DNA of 7,068 bases from Candidatus Omnitrophota bacterium (GCA_003645805.1 QNCL01000041.1:1-7068); one strand, 5' to 3'; positions 1 through 6,531 are shown, numbered from the stretch's first letter. Translations and numbers: made by a program. Notes: a model not told the origin generated them from the letters alone.

Positions 1-266
1 AAACATCCTTCTTCTCCCTCTTCCTCTCCCTTTCGAGTCAAAATCTGAGGATTGATGAGAGCAAGAAGTCCTTTCCCTATATCCGCAATAACAATCTGTT
101 TATCAATCCCTATCTGGGGAGCGGCTAAACCCACACCTTTGTGTCTATACATCGCTTGTTTCATCTGCTTGATTATTTTTCTTTCCTCCTTCCCCACTTC
201 TCTTACCGCAGAACATTTGTGGCGCAAGATAGGATCAGGATAACACCTTATCTGCAAATCTCCCAT
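1..266 (-). CDS. def: Peptide deformylase, N-terminal part (runs off the window)
   Basis: Removes the formyl group from the initiator methionine of new proteins in the cytoplasm, using a bound metal ion. Only the first 88 codons are present; the 3' end lies beyond base 1. Motif 1, GVGLAAPQIG, is at residues 44-53 and contains the conserved Gln51. The last visible residues, EGC (86-88), start motif 2 (EGCLS), whose Cys is a metal ligand. The HExxH motif lies outside the window. The ATG at 266-264 is preceded by AGGAGGG with a 7-base spacer, and the N-terminal YPDPILR is typical of the family. It starts 20 bases after the panD stop, so it is probably co-transcribed with panD. The family assignment is secure; completeness cannot be judged. 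Confidence 0.93.
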   Translation of the reverse strand, partial: MGDLQIRCYPDPILRHKCSAVREVGKEERKIIKQMKQAMYRHKGVGLAAPQIGIDKQIVIADIGKGLLALINPQILTRKGEEEGEEGC

Positions 267-286
267 CTCTTAACCCTCCTATAAGC

Positions 287-643
287 TCATCCCTCTATCC
301 TCTCGATCTCGTTCTTCTCATTCACATAGACAATTCGGGGCTTAAACCTTTTTGCTTCTTCTTTCTCCAGCAAGCCATAAGAGATAATAATCAGTCTATC
401 TCCTACCTCTCCTAAACGAGAAGCAGGACCATTCAAGCATATCCCCGAAGATCTTCTGCCCAGAATTACATAAGTTTCAAATCTCTTGCCATTATTAAAA
501 TTGACCACCTGAACCCTTTCATTGGGCAGGATATCTGCTGCCTCTAATAGTTCCTGAGCAATGGTAATGCTTCCTTCATAATAGAGAACCTTCTCTACTA
601 CCACTGCTCCCTGAATCTTGGACTTGCACAGGGTAATCAACAT
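287..643 (-). CDS. panD: Aspartate 1-decarboxylase (pyruvoyl-dependent)
   Basis: Converts L-aspartate to beta-alanine and CO2, supplying beta-alanine for pantothenate and coenzyme A. It is made as an inactive proenzyme that cleaves itself between Gly24 and Ser25; the Ser becomes the pyruvoyl cofactor. The cleavage site is visible as YYEGSITI with G24-S25 in the standard position. Known functional residues are also in place by hand comparison with E. coli PanD: Lys9 (KSKI), Tyr22, Arg54 and Tyr58 (GKRFETY), and Asn71 in the LNGPA segment, matching E. coli Asn72. At 118 aa it is close to the usual 115-130 aa. The ATG is preceded by GGAGGT only 3-4 bases upstream. It sits 89 bases after birA and 20 bases before def. 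It ends in TGA. No panB or panC is visible here. Confidence 0.96.
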   Translation of the reverse strand: MLITLCKSKIQGAVVVEKVLYYEGSITIAQELLEAADILPNERVQVVNFNNGKRFETYVILGRRSSGICLNGPASRLGEVGDRLIIISYGLLEKEEAKRFKPRIVYVNEKNEIERIEG

Positions 644-672
644 CTTACCTCCGATACCTGAAAGTTGGACAA
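637..672 (-). other. Possible 11-codon leader ORF overlapping the panD start
   Basis: In the birA-panD gap a very strong Shine-Dalgarno-like run, GGAGGAGGG (687-679), is followed after six bases by TTG (672-670). The frame reads (M)SNFQVSEVRC and ends at TGA 639-637, just inside panD, overlapping its ATG in another frame. This arrangement would suit translational coupling or a leader peptide. It is equally possible that the purine run is fortuitous, because this strand is purine-rich throughout. No homology is recognised. Confidence 0.18.
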
Positions 673-732
673 GTTTTTCCCTCCTCCAAAAACTTACTAA
701 AAATCGCTTCCTCTAATTCTTATCCCTTTATG

Positions 733-1269
733 CTAAAATATTCCCTTGCTCTCCAGTGCATCTAATATCTCCCTCAGCAGATCAGGACGAGAGAATCTAC
801 GCCCTGTCTCCACCTTAAGAGATGTAGCCCCCGGGATAAGTTCTTCTCTCTTTGCATTTACATTTATCCCTATCCCTAAAATAACAAACTCTACCCTGTT
901 CTTTTTTATATGTGCCTCGCTTAATATCCCTCCTACCTTCTTTTTATTTATCAGCAAGTCATTAGGATGCTTAAAATGAACCTTGAGCCCCGCTCTTTTT
1001 TCTATCACTTGTTTTATGCAAGAACTGACAGAGCGAGTAAGTAAAAAAACCTGCTGGGGAGAGACAGAGGGTCTTAAGATAACAGAACAAAGAAGATTCT
1101 TTCCCCGCACTGAAAACCATCTTCTCCCTAATTTCCCTCTACCTCTGTACTGATAATCACTAACTACTACTGTTCCCTCTTTCTCCCCTTTCTTAGCCAG
1201 GGCATAAGCAACATCCTGTGTAGAGGAAAGGGTTCTATAAAACAAGACCTTTCTATTAGGTATTAACAA
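733..1269 (-). CDS. birA: Biotin--protein ligase, short form without HTH or C-terminal domain
   Basis: Activates biotin with ATP to biotinyl-AMP and transfers it to the biotin carrier lysine of carboxylases such as acetyl-CoA carboxylase. The catalytic-domain motifs are present in order: SSTQD (15-19), RGRGKLGRRWFS (42-53, the biotinyl-AMP binding loop), KHPND (100-104, usually KWPND), KVGGIL (111-116), GIGINVN (132-138) and ATSL (148-151). There is no N-terminal helix-turn-helix, so it should not act as a bio-operon repressor. At 178 aa it is short: it stops at TAG soon after the helix DLLREILDAL, where relatives continue about 50-60 residues into a small SH3-like C-terminal domain. The start is a TTG inside the nadC stop region (7-base overlap), supported by AGAGGT with a 6-base spacer. 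Whether the truncated enzyme is active is unclear. Confidence 0.88.
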   Translation of the reverse strand: MLIPNRKVLFYRTLSSTQDVAYALAKKGEKEGTVVVSDYQYRGRGKLGRRWFSVRGKNLLCSVILRPSVSPQQVFLLTRSVSSCIKQVIEKRAGLKVHFKHPNDLLINKKKVGGILSEAHIKKNRVEFVILGIGINVNAKREELIPGATSLKVETGRRFSRPDLLREILDALESKGIF

Positions 1270-2114
1270 TGGCTAACCTCTAAACTAAAATCCAGCCAGG
1301 CATTTCCGCGAGTAAGTGCCCCGATAGATATCCGCTCCACTCCTGTGCGGGCAATCTCCTTCACATTCTCCAGAGTTATCCCTCCAGAAACCTCTAACTC
1401 TACGGATAATCCTTGAGAGTTGCGCCATTCTACCGCTTTCCTTATCTCCTCTGGGCTCATATTATCTAGCATAATTATATCCGGCTTTCCCTCCATTGCT
1501 TCCTTAAACTCCTTTAGAGTGCTTACCTCAATCTCTACCTGTAGCCCTTTCTCTGCTTTCCTTTTTGTTTTCTCCAGTATCTCTTTCAAACTGATATGGG
1601 GAGATCTCTGTCTTAATACCTTTATGTGGTTGTCCTTTATGAGAATCATTTCATCCAGACGAAAACGATGATTAACCCCTCCTCCCACCTTCACCGCATA
1701 CTTCTCCAACTCTCGCAAGTTAGGGGTCGTCTTGCGTGTATCCATAATCTTGACCGGAAAACCCTTTGTTTCTTCTACAAAACGAGCGGTAAGGGTAGCA
1801 ATTCCCGAGAGGCGGGATAAAAAATTCAGGGCTACCCTCTCTGCACAGAGAATATTCCTTAATCTCCCCTCTACCTCTCCTACCTTCTCCTGCTCTTTGC
1901 ATCTCTCTCCTTCCCTTTTGAGTGCCTTTAACCTCGTGTGGGCATCTACGCTCCGAAAAACCTCCTCTGCTACTTTAAGCCCGGCTATTACCCCCTCCTG
2001 TTGGCAGATAATCTCTGCCCTTCCTTTTAGTCCGGGCGGGATTAGGAGAGAAGAGGTAATATCTCTTTCTCCAATATCCTCCTTTAACGCCCTCTTTATG
2101 ACTGAATTAAACAT
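1263..2114 (-). CDS. nadC: Nicotinate-nucleotide pyrophosphorylase (quinolinate phosphoribosyltransferase)
   Basis: Converts quinolinate and PRPP to nicotinate mononucleotide, CO2 and pyrophosphate, the third step of de novo NAD synthesis. The protein is 283 aa, normal for the family. Motifs seen: LKEDIGERDITS (10-21), the AERVALNFLSRLSGIAT helix (91-107), MDTRKTTPNLRELEKYAV (124-141), GGGVNHRFRLDEMILIKDNH (144-163), VEIEVSTLKE (193-202), DIIMLDNM (212-219), EVSGGI (241-246) and ISIGALT (262-268). These cover the substrate- and PRPP-binding segments. After GALT the usual His-Ser is Arg-Gly here. The open frame extends 91 codons further upstream inside valS, but that part lacks NadC character; ATG 2114-2112 gives the family N-terminus. 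An AGGAGA-like site lies about 14 bases upstream, a little far. It overlaps the end of valS by 19 bases, suggesting translational coupling. nadA and nadB are not in the window. Confidence 0.96.
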   Translation of the reverse strand: MFNSVIKRALKEDIGERDITSSLLIPPGLKGRAEIICQQEGVIAGLKVAEEVFRSVDAHTRLKALKREGERCKEQEKVGEVEGRLRNILCAERVALNFLSRLSGIATLTARFVEETKGFPVKIMDTRKTTPNLRELEKYAVKVGGGVNHRFRLDEMILIKDNHIKVLRQRSPHISLKEILEKTKRKAEKGLQVEIEVSTLKEFKEAMEGKPDIIMLDNMSPEEIRKAVEWRNSQGLSVELEVSGGITLENVKEIARTGVERISIGALTRGNAWLDFSLEVSHC

Positions 2115-3583
2115 AGCCGAGAAAGAATCTCCTCTAATCTCTTCTTTTTCAACTCCATCTCCCTCTTCCTTGCTCTGTTTCTCTCTATTACCTCTGCGGG
2201 GGCGCGTTGTACAAACTCTTTGTTTGCTAACCTGATAGAAAGAAGTTGTATATCCTTCTCTATCTCCTCTATCTTTTTGCGTATCCGTCCCTTCTCCCTC
2301 TCTACTTCCATCTTCTCCAGGAGTAAATAAACCTCTGTATCCTTTACTAAACTCAATATTCCTTCTTTCACTCCCTCCTTCTTGCAAGTAATATTATCTA
2401 TGCGGGTAAGTTGAGAGATATAGGAAAGGTAGGAGGATAGGTGCGCGGGAAAATTGACCAACACCAGACTTACCTCTGCTTTTTCCTTTATATTCAACTC
2501 CGCCAGTAGATTACGCACTACCTGAGTTATCTCAATAATTAAGTTCATATCTCTCTCTGCGCTCTCATCTATCCACCTCTGCTCCTTCTTGGGCCAGGAA
2601 GCAAGCATAATACTCTTCTTTTTGGAACCTTCCTTTATTCTCTGCCAGATTTCCTCACTGATAAAAGGCATAAAGGGATGGAGAAGCCGCATTGTTTTCT
2701 CCAGAACATAAACAAGAACCTTCTGGGTAATCTCCTGATGAGATGGCTTTGTCAGTTCAATATACCAATCGCAAAATTGATGCCAGAAGAAGTCGTATAC
2801 TCTGCTCTCTGCTTCTTGAAATCTATACTGCTCTAATGCTCTGCTTACCTCCTCAATAGTCCGATGTAGGCGACTTAAGATCCATCTCTCCTTAAGTTCT
2901 AAATCCTCGGGTATTTTCTCTAAACAGAGATCTTCCTTCCCTTGCGTCTTTGCAAGGATATAACGGGAGGCGTTCCATATCTTATTGGCAAAGTTCCTTC
3001 CCACCAGAAACTTCTCTCTGGAAAGAAAGACATCCTGACCGGTGGCGGTGATAAAAACAAGGCTAAACCGCAGGGCATCTGCTCCGAGTTCGTTGATTAT
3101 CTGTAAAGGGTCAATGGTATTGCCTAAGGATTTGGACATCTTCCTTCCCTTTGCATCCCTTATTGTGCCGTGGATATACACATCTCGGAAAGGAATCTCG
3201 CCCATAAACTTTATCCCCGCCATAATCATCCTCGCCACCCAGAAGAAGATAATCTCAGGAGCGGTAACCAGTGTGGAGGTAGGATAGAAATAGTCCAGAT
3301 CCTCACTCTTCTCTGGCCAGCCCAAAGTAGAAAAGGGCCAGAGCCAGGAAGAGAACCATGTATCCAGAACATCCTCCTCCTGAGAAATCTCATCAGAGCC
3401 ACAATAAGGACATCTCTCTACCCTTGTCCTTGCTACAATTATCCCTCTCTTATTTCCTTTCTCCTCCCTTTTATTCTCTGCTTCCTCAAAACCCTCTCTC
3501 TGGCATCTTCGGCAGTAATAAACAGGCAGCCTATGCCCCCACCAGATCTGGCGAGAAATGCACCAATCTCTTATATTCTCCAT
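2096..3583 (-). CDS. valS: Valine--tRNA ligase, C-terminal part after the in-frame amber codon
   Basis: This is the second half of ValRS, in the same frame as the part upstream of the UAG at 3595-3593. Counting the amber codon as residue 393, the uninterrupted protein would be 891 aa, normal for bacterial ValRS. The first ATG after the stop is residue 397, nine bases downstream; no strong ribosome binding site precedes it. In full-length numbering it carries DWCISRQIWWGH (402-413), a probable zinc-binding pair CRRC (420-423) and CPYC (454-457), the ATP-binding KMSKS signature (544-548), the anticodon-binding helical domain including LHPFMPFISEEIW (697-709), and a C-terminal Lys/Glu-rich coiled coil (about 820-886) with the family's NKEFVQRAP segment, which contacts the tRNA. 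It ends in TAA and overlaps nadC by 19 bases. Nothing downstream of the amber looks decayed. Confidence 0.9.
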   Translation of the reverse strand: MENIRDWCISRQIWWGHRLPVYYCRRCQREGFEEAENKREEKGNKRGIIVARTRVERCPYCGSDEISQEEDVLDTWFSSWLWPFSTLGWPEKSEDLDYFYPTSTLVTAPEIIFFWVARMIMAGIKFMGEIPFRDVYIHGTIRDAKGRKMSKSLGNTIDPLQIINELGADALRFSLVFITATGQDVFLSREKFLVGRNFANKIWNASRYILAKTQGKEDLCLEKIPEDLELKERWILSRLHRTIEEVSRALEQYRFQEAESRVYDFFWHQFCDWYIELTKPSHQEITQKVLVYVLEKTMRLLHPFMPFISEEIWQRIKEGSKKKSIMLASWPKKEQRWIDESAERDMNLIIEITQVVRNLLAELNIKEKAEVSLVLVNFPAHLSSYLSYISQLTRIDNITCKKEGVKEGILSLVKDTEVYLLLEKMEVEREKGRIRKKIEEIEKDIQLLSIRLANKEFVQRAPAEVIERNRARKREMELKKKRLEEILSRLCLIQS

Positions 3584-3592
3584 CCAATTCAG

Positions 3593-3595
3593 CTA
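3593..3595 (-). other. In-frame UAG (amber) codon inside valS
   Basis: Codons on the coding strand read AAG AAA GTA TAG CTG AAT TGG ATG, that is K-K-V-stop-L-N-W-M. Family members have an aromatic residue, usually Tyr, here (compare ENMYFNWM in E. coli, from memory), followed by the conserved DWCISRQ segment. One base change from TAC or TAT gives TAG. The frame is unchanged on both sides, so this is a substitution, not an indel. Confidence 0.95.
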
Positions 3596-4771
3596 TACTT
3601 TCTTCCACCGAGAAGGATAGAATTTTATCCTCCCTTCTCTCACCACCTCAATCCCCTTCTTTGCTAAAGGCTTCATTCTCACAAACCATTGGCGGGAAAG
3701 ATAGGGTTCTATAACTGTCTCACAACGATAACAGTGGCCTACGGAATGCTGGTAAGGCTCTACCTTAACCAATAACCCTTCTTTCTTCAAATCCTCTACC
3801 ACTCTCTCGCGACAGGCAAACCTATCCAGCCCGGCATATCGCCCTGTATTCTCGCTCATTTTCCCTTGAGGAGTCATTATCAACACCCCTTCTATCCTAT
3901 GACGCTGGGCAAGCATAAAGTCATCAGGGTCATGGTAAGGAGTAACCTTCACCGCCCCTGTGCCGAACTCTGGATCTACCATTCTATCTTCTACTATCAC
4001 AATCTCTCTATTTACTAAGGGAAGTATTGCCTTACTCCCTGCCAATCGTTTATATCTTCTATCCTGAGGATGCACTGCTATAGCAGTATCTCCTAACATT
4101 GTTTCTGGACGGGTAGTAGCAATCACCAGAAACTCTACTTTTTCCCCCTCAGGAGATGATTTCAAAGGGTATTTGATATAGTAAAGTTTCCCTTCAACCT
4201 CCCGGTGCTCTACCTCTTCATCAGAAAGAGCGGTCTGGCAGCGGGGACACCAGTTTACAATATAGTCTCCCTGATAGATCAATCCTTCCTCATATAACCT
4301 TACAAACACCTCTTTTACTGCCTCAGAGAGTTTTTCATCCATTGTAAACCTCTCCCGCGTCCAGTCGCAAGAACACCCCAATCTTTTTAACTGCTTAATA
4401 ATTGTAGCCCCATGCTCCTCCTTCCACTTCCACAACTGCTCTAAAAACCTTTCTCTTCCCAAATCCTCCTTTTTTAGCCCTCTCTTGCTCAATTCCCTTT
4501 CCACTACATTCTGGGTGGCAATTCCTGCATGGTCTGTTCCGGGCAACCACAAGGTGGGAAAACCCTGCATTCTCCTGAAGCGAATAAGAATATCCTGCAA
4601 AGTATTGTTTAAGGCATGCCCCATATGCAGGATGCCGGTAACATTAGGAGGAGGGATGACAATCACATAAGGCTTTTTGGCTTTCTCTATCTTGGGGATA
4701 AAATACCCCCCTTCTTCCCAATACTTATACCACTTCTCTTCTATCTGTTGAGGCTGATACCGTGAGTCCAT
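3593..4771 (-). CDS. valS: Valine--tRNA ligase, N-terminal part up to the in-frame amber codon
   Basis: Class I aminoacyl-tRNA synthetase that charges tRNA-Val. This 392-codon part holds the first half of the Rossmann catalytic domain, with PPPNVTGILHMGHALN (40-55; HMGH is the HIGH signature) and LPGTDHAGIATQ (76-87), then NWCPRCQTALSDEEVE (173-188) and the CP1 editing domain that hydrolyses mischarged Thr-tRNA-Val: TTRPETMLGDTAIAVHP (219-235) and GTGAVKVTPYHDPDDF (270-285). It ends ...QWFVRMKPLA...FYPSRWKKV and then UAG. The editing half and HIGH motif are thus separated from KMSKS by the amber codon. The start YQPQQIEEKWYKYW is typical of ValRS. ATG 4771-4769 is the only start available below an in-frame TAA, yet no Shine-Dalgarno lies within 20 bases; a purine run GGAGAGGGAG sits 24 bases upstream. 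Confidence 0.93.
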   Translation of the reverse strand: MDSRYQPQQIEEKWYKYWEEGGYFIPKIEKAKKPYVIVIPPPNVTGILHMGHALNNTLQDILIRFRRMQGFPTLWLPGTDHAGIATQNVVERELSKRGLKKEDLGRERFLEQLWKWKEEHGATIIKQLKRLGCSCDWTRERFTMDEKLSEAVKEVFVRLYEEGLIYQGDYIVNWCPRCQTALSDEEVEHREVEGKLYYIKYPLKSSPEGEKVEFLVIATTRPETMLGDTAIAVHPQDRRYKRLAGSKAILPLVNREIVIVEDRMVDPEFGTGAVKVTPYHDPDDFMLAQRHRIEGVLIMTPQGKMSENTGRYAGLDRFACRERVVEDLKKEGLLVKVEPYQHSVGHCYRCETVIEPYLSRQWFVRMKPLAKKGIEVVREGRIKFYPSRWKKV

Positions 4772-4877
4772 AAAGATGAAACTAAATACAGAAAACTCCC
4801 TCTCCCCCCTTCTTTAAGAGAAGTTGTGGTGAGGAAGTTCTACTTTCAAGTTAACTAACTCGAGTTCTGCGGGTTTT

Positions 4878-5000
4878 CTACCTCTTTCTCTTCAGATAGT
4901 AGAGAAAACCGCTGTAGATGAGGATGATGCTTCCTATTACCAGTGCCCATCCTATCCCGGGACGAGCAAGAAAGTTCGCAATTCTCTCTAAGACACTCAT
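4878..5000 (-). CDS. Single-pass membrane microprotein, MetS-like small partner of an NSS transporter
   Basis: A 40-aa protein starting MSVLERIANFLARPG, then one hydrophobic segment (about residues 16-35, GWALVIGSIILIYSGFLYYL) and a basic tail KRKR. By the positive-inside rule the C-terminus should face the cytoplasm. Its ATG overlaps the TGA of the transporter gene in an ATGA junction, and AAGGAAGG lies just upstream, so coupled translation is likely. Small single-TM proteins encoded directly after NSS transporters are known; MetS with MetP of Corynebacterium is the described case. Assignment rests on size, topology and position rather than sequence similarity. It ends in TAG. A longer open frame reaching 5069 is rejected because it would run out of frame deep into the transporter. 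Confidence 0.7.
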   Translation of the reverse strand: MSVLERIANFLARPGIGWALVIGSIILIYSGFLYYLKRKR

Positions 5001-6448
5001 ACCTTCCTTTTCTCTATCTTCAACGAGATATGTGTAAAGAAAGCAAATCCTCCCCATACAATTAAGCAAACAATAAAGGTCATCAAGAGGGTGGATTCGC
5101 TCACAGAAAGGTTAAAGATCTCCTTTATATTCTTGAGTAAAGTAGAGATAAACAGGAAGAAGATAAACAAAGGCACACCCCATCTTATCCATCCTTTGAA
5201 GAAAATGGGTAGTTTATAATAGGCATTCTTGTTTATCTGCTCAAATCCTTCCTTCATCACCCAACCTACAGCAATTACTGCCAATAGACTAAAGAAAGGT
5301 AGAGCAAGTTGCCCGATGATGGTGTCCATCTTGCTAAGCAAGGACAACTTTTCCCCCAAGCCTCCTTTTGCCCAGCCGTTAAGAATAAAAGGGAGTCCTA
5401 AAATCCAGAGAATGGTGCCAGTGAATAATGCGCTCCTCTTCCTGCTCCAATTCCTCTCCTCAATCAACCAAGCAACGCTCGGCTCCTGAATACTAATTGC
5501 TGAGGAAAGAGCACCAAACAGAAGTAGAAGAAAAAAGAGAAAAGCGAAGAACCATCCAAAGGGCATACGCATAAATAACTGCGGAAGAACAATAAAAGTC
5601 AAACCAATGCTTTCCTGATGCACAACCTCTTCCATCCCCAAAGCAAAGGCTGCGGGGAAAATGGCAAACCCTGCTAACAGAGAAACAGAGGTATTTCCAA
5701 GAGCACAAGCAAGAGCATTCTTGGGGATACCAATCTTCTCCTTCAGATAAGACCCATAGATAATCATTGCTCCCATCCCCAAACTCAAAGTAAAGAATAT
5801 TTGCCCCAGAGCCGCACCCCATGCCTGCAAACTCCACATCTCTCTCCAGCGAGGATGCATATAGAAATCAAAACCTTTGCCTGCTCCGGGCAAGGTTATC
5901 GCTCGTAAAACCACTATCAAAAGAAGGATAAACAGGGTAGAGATCATAAACTTGCTTGCCCTTTCGATCCCCTTTCGCACTCCTAAACCGATGATTGTAC
6001 TACAGATGCCTACGCAGATAATGTGCACCAAAAAGATTGTCGGACTACTGAGGAAATTCACAAAAAAGGTTTCGGTATCCTTGGGAAAGAGTCTACCTAA
6101 AGAGGCAAAGGCATAGAATAGAACCCAAGAAGTGATTACAATATAGTAGGCATACAAAAAGAAGGGGCCTATGATTCCCCATGCTCCTATCTTTGTCCCT
6201 TGAGGGAAGTTGATCTTCTCAAACGCTCCTAAGGGGTCACGCCGAGTAAACCTCCCCAATGCCCACTCACACATCATAGCAAATACCGCTACACTAAAAA
6301 GCAAAATGAGATAGGGAATAAGAAATGCACTTCCTCCATACTTCCCGCACAAATAAGGAAAACGCCAGATGTTCCCCAAACCTACCTCCGTGCCAATCAT
6401 CGCCAAAAGCATCCCAATATGTGTTCCCCAGGTTTCTCGTTTCTTCAT
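4997..6448 (-). CDS. Sodium-dependent transporter of the NSS/SNF family (LeuT fold)
   Basis: A 483-aa integral membrane symporter that should use the Na+ gradient to import an amino acid or related amine. TM1 contains VGLGNIWRFPY (22-32), the family signature, with the unwound-helix region and Arg29 of the extracellular gate. TM6 has GQIFFTLSLGMGA (215-227), almost identical to LeuT, and TM8 has GALSSAISIQEP (312-323) with Ser315 and Ser316 at the Na2 site. About 11-12 membrane segments are seen. By hand alignment the chloride-site positions are Tyr46, Gln216, Thr220, Asn252 and Ser256, a Ser where LeuT has Glu290; and Glu21 occupies the position of LeuT Ala22. The substrate cannot be named from sequence. 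The ATG is preceded by GAGGT with a suitable spacer, and a good promoter lies about 120 bases upstream. It is followed immediately by a small membrane protein gene. Confidence 0.95.
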   Translation of the reverse strand: MKKRETWGTHIGMLLAMIGTEVGLGNIWRFPYLCGKYGGSAFLIPYLILLFSVAVFAMMCEWALGRFTRRDPLGAFEKINFPQGTKIGAWGIIGPFFLYAYYIVITSWVLFYAFASLGRLFPKDTETFFVNFLSSPTIFLVHIICVGICSTIIGLGVRKGIERASKFMISTLFILLLIVVLRAITLPGAGKGFDFYMHPRWREMWSLQAWGAALGQIFFTLSLGMGAMIIYGSYLKEKIGIPKNALACALGNTSVSLLAGFAIFPAAFALGMEEVVHQESIGLTFIVLPQLFMRMPFGWFFAFLFFLLLLFGALSSAISIQEPSVAWLIEERNWSRKRSALFTGTILWILGLPFILNGWAKGGLGEKLSLLSKMDTIIGQLALPFFSLLAVIAVGWVMKEGFEQINKNAYYKLPIFFKGWIRWGVPLFIFFLFISTLLKNIKEIFNLSVSESTLLMTFIVCLIVWGGFAFFTHISLKIEKRKV

Positions 6449-6531
6449 GGCTTACCTCACTTCATCAATAACTTTCATACTCTTGTTGAAGAAAATCCGT
6501 GAAAGAAGCAAACCTTGTTTTTTCAAATAAA

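Noticed and set aside
52..243. 63-codon plus-strand open frame
   Set aside because: Antisense to the peptide deformylase fragment, whose motif GVGLAAPQIG and start signal are unambiguous.
699..732. Continuation of birA by read-through or in another frame to restore its C-terminal domain
   Set aside because: Read-through meets TAG-TAA after 11 further codons, and the other frames before panD are short and lack BirA motifs.
1732..2235. 167-codon plus-strand open frame
   Set aside because: Antisense to nadC and the valS 3' end, both clear genes; composition is Ser/Leu-rich as expected for a mirror frame.
2115..2387. A 91-codon N-terminal extension of nadC
   Set aside because: It lies out of frame within valS, is low-complexity Arg/Glu/Gly-rich, and NadC proteins begin near the ATG at 2114.
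3581..3595. A frameshift in valS
   Set aside because: The two halves are in the same frame: the stop at 3595-3593 is followed by CTG AAT TGG ATG, so it is a substitution.
3593..3595. Pyrrolysine or selenocysteine insertion
   Set aside because: The codon is UAG, not UGA, so selenocysteine is excluded. The position expects Tyr in a tRNA synthetase, not a known pyrrolysine protein, and no pyl genes are present in the window.
3170..3714. Two overlapping plus-strand open frames (3170-3667 and 3358-3714)
   Set aside because: Both mirror valS, are rich in Pro/Ser/Leu, and have no recognisable motif. Their overlap with the amber site is a coincidence of position.
4846..4867. Palindromes AGTTAACT and AACTCGAGTT after the 40-aa gene as a terminator
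   Set aside because: Short AT-rich palindromes without a GC-rich stem, loop or T-run; they do not form a convincing terminator.
5493..5837. 114-codon minus-strand open frame within the transporter
   Set aside because: It is an alternate frame of a well-supported LeuT-type gene and is Cys/Ser/Trp-rich without family features.
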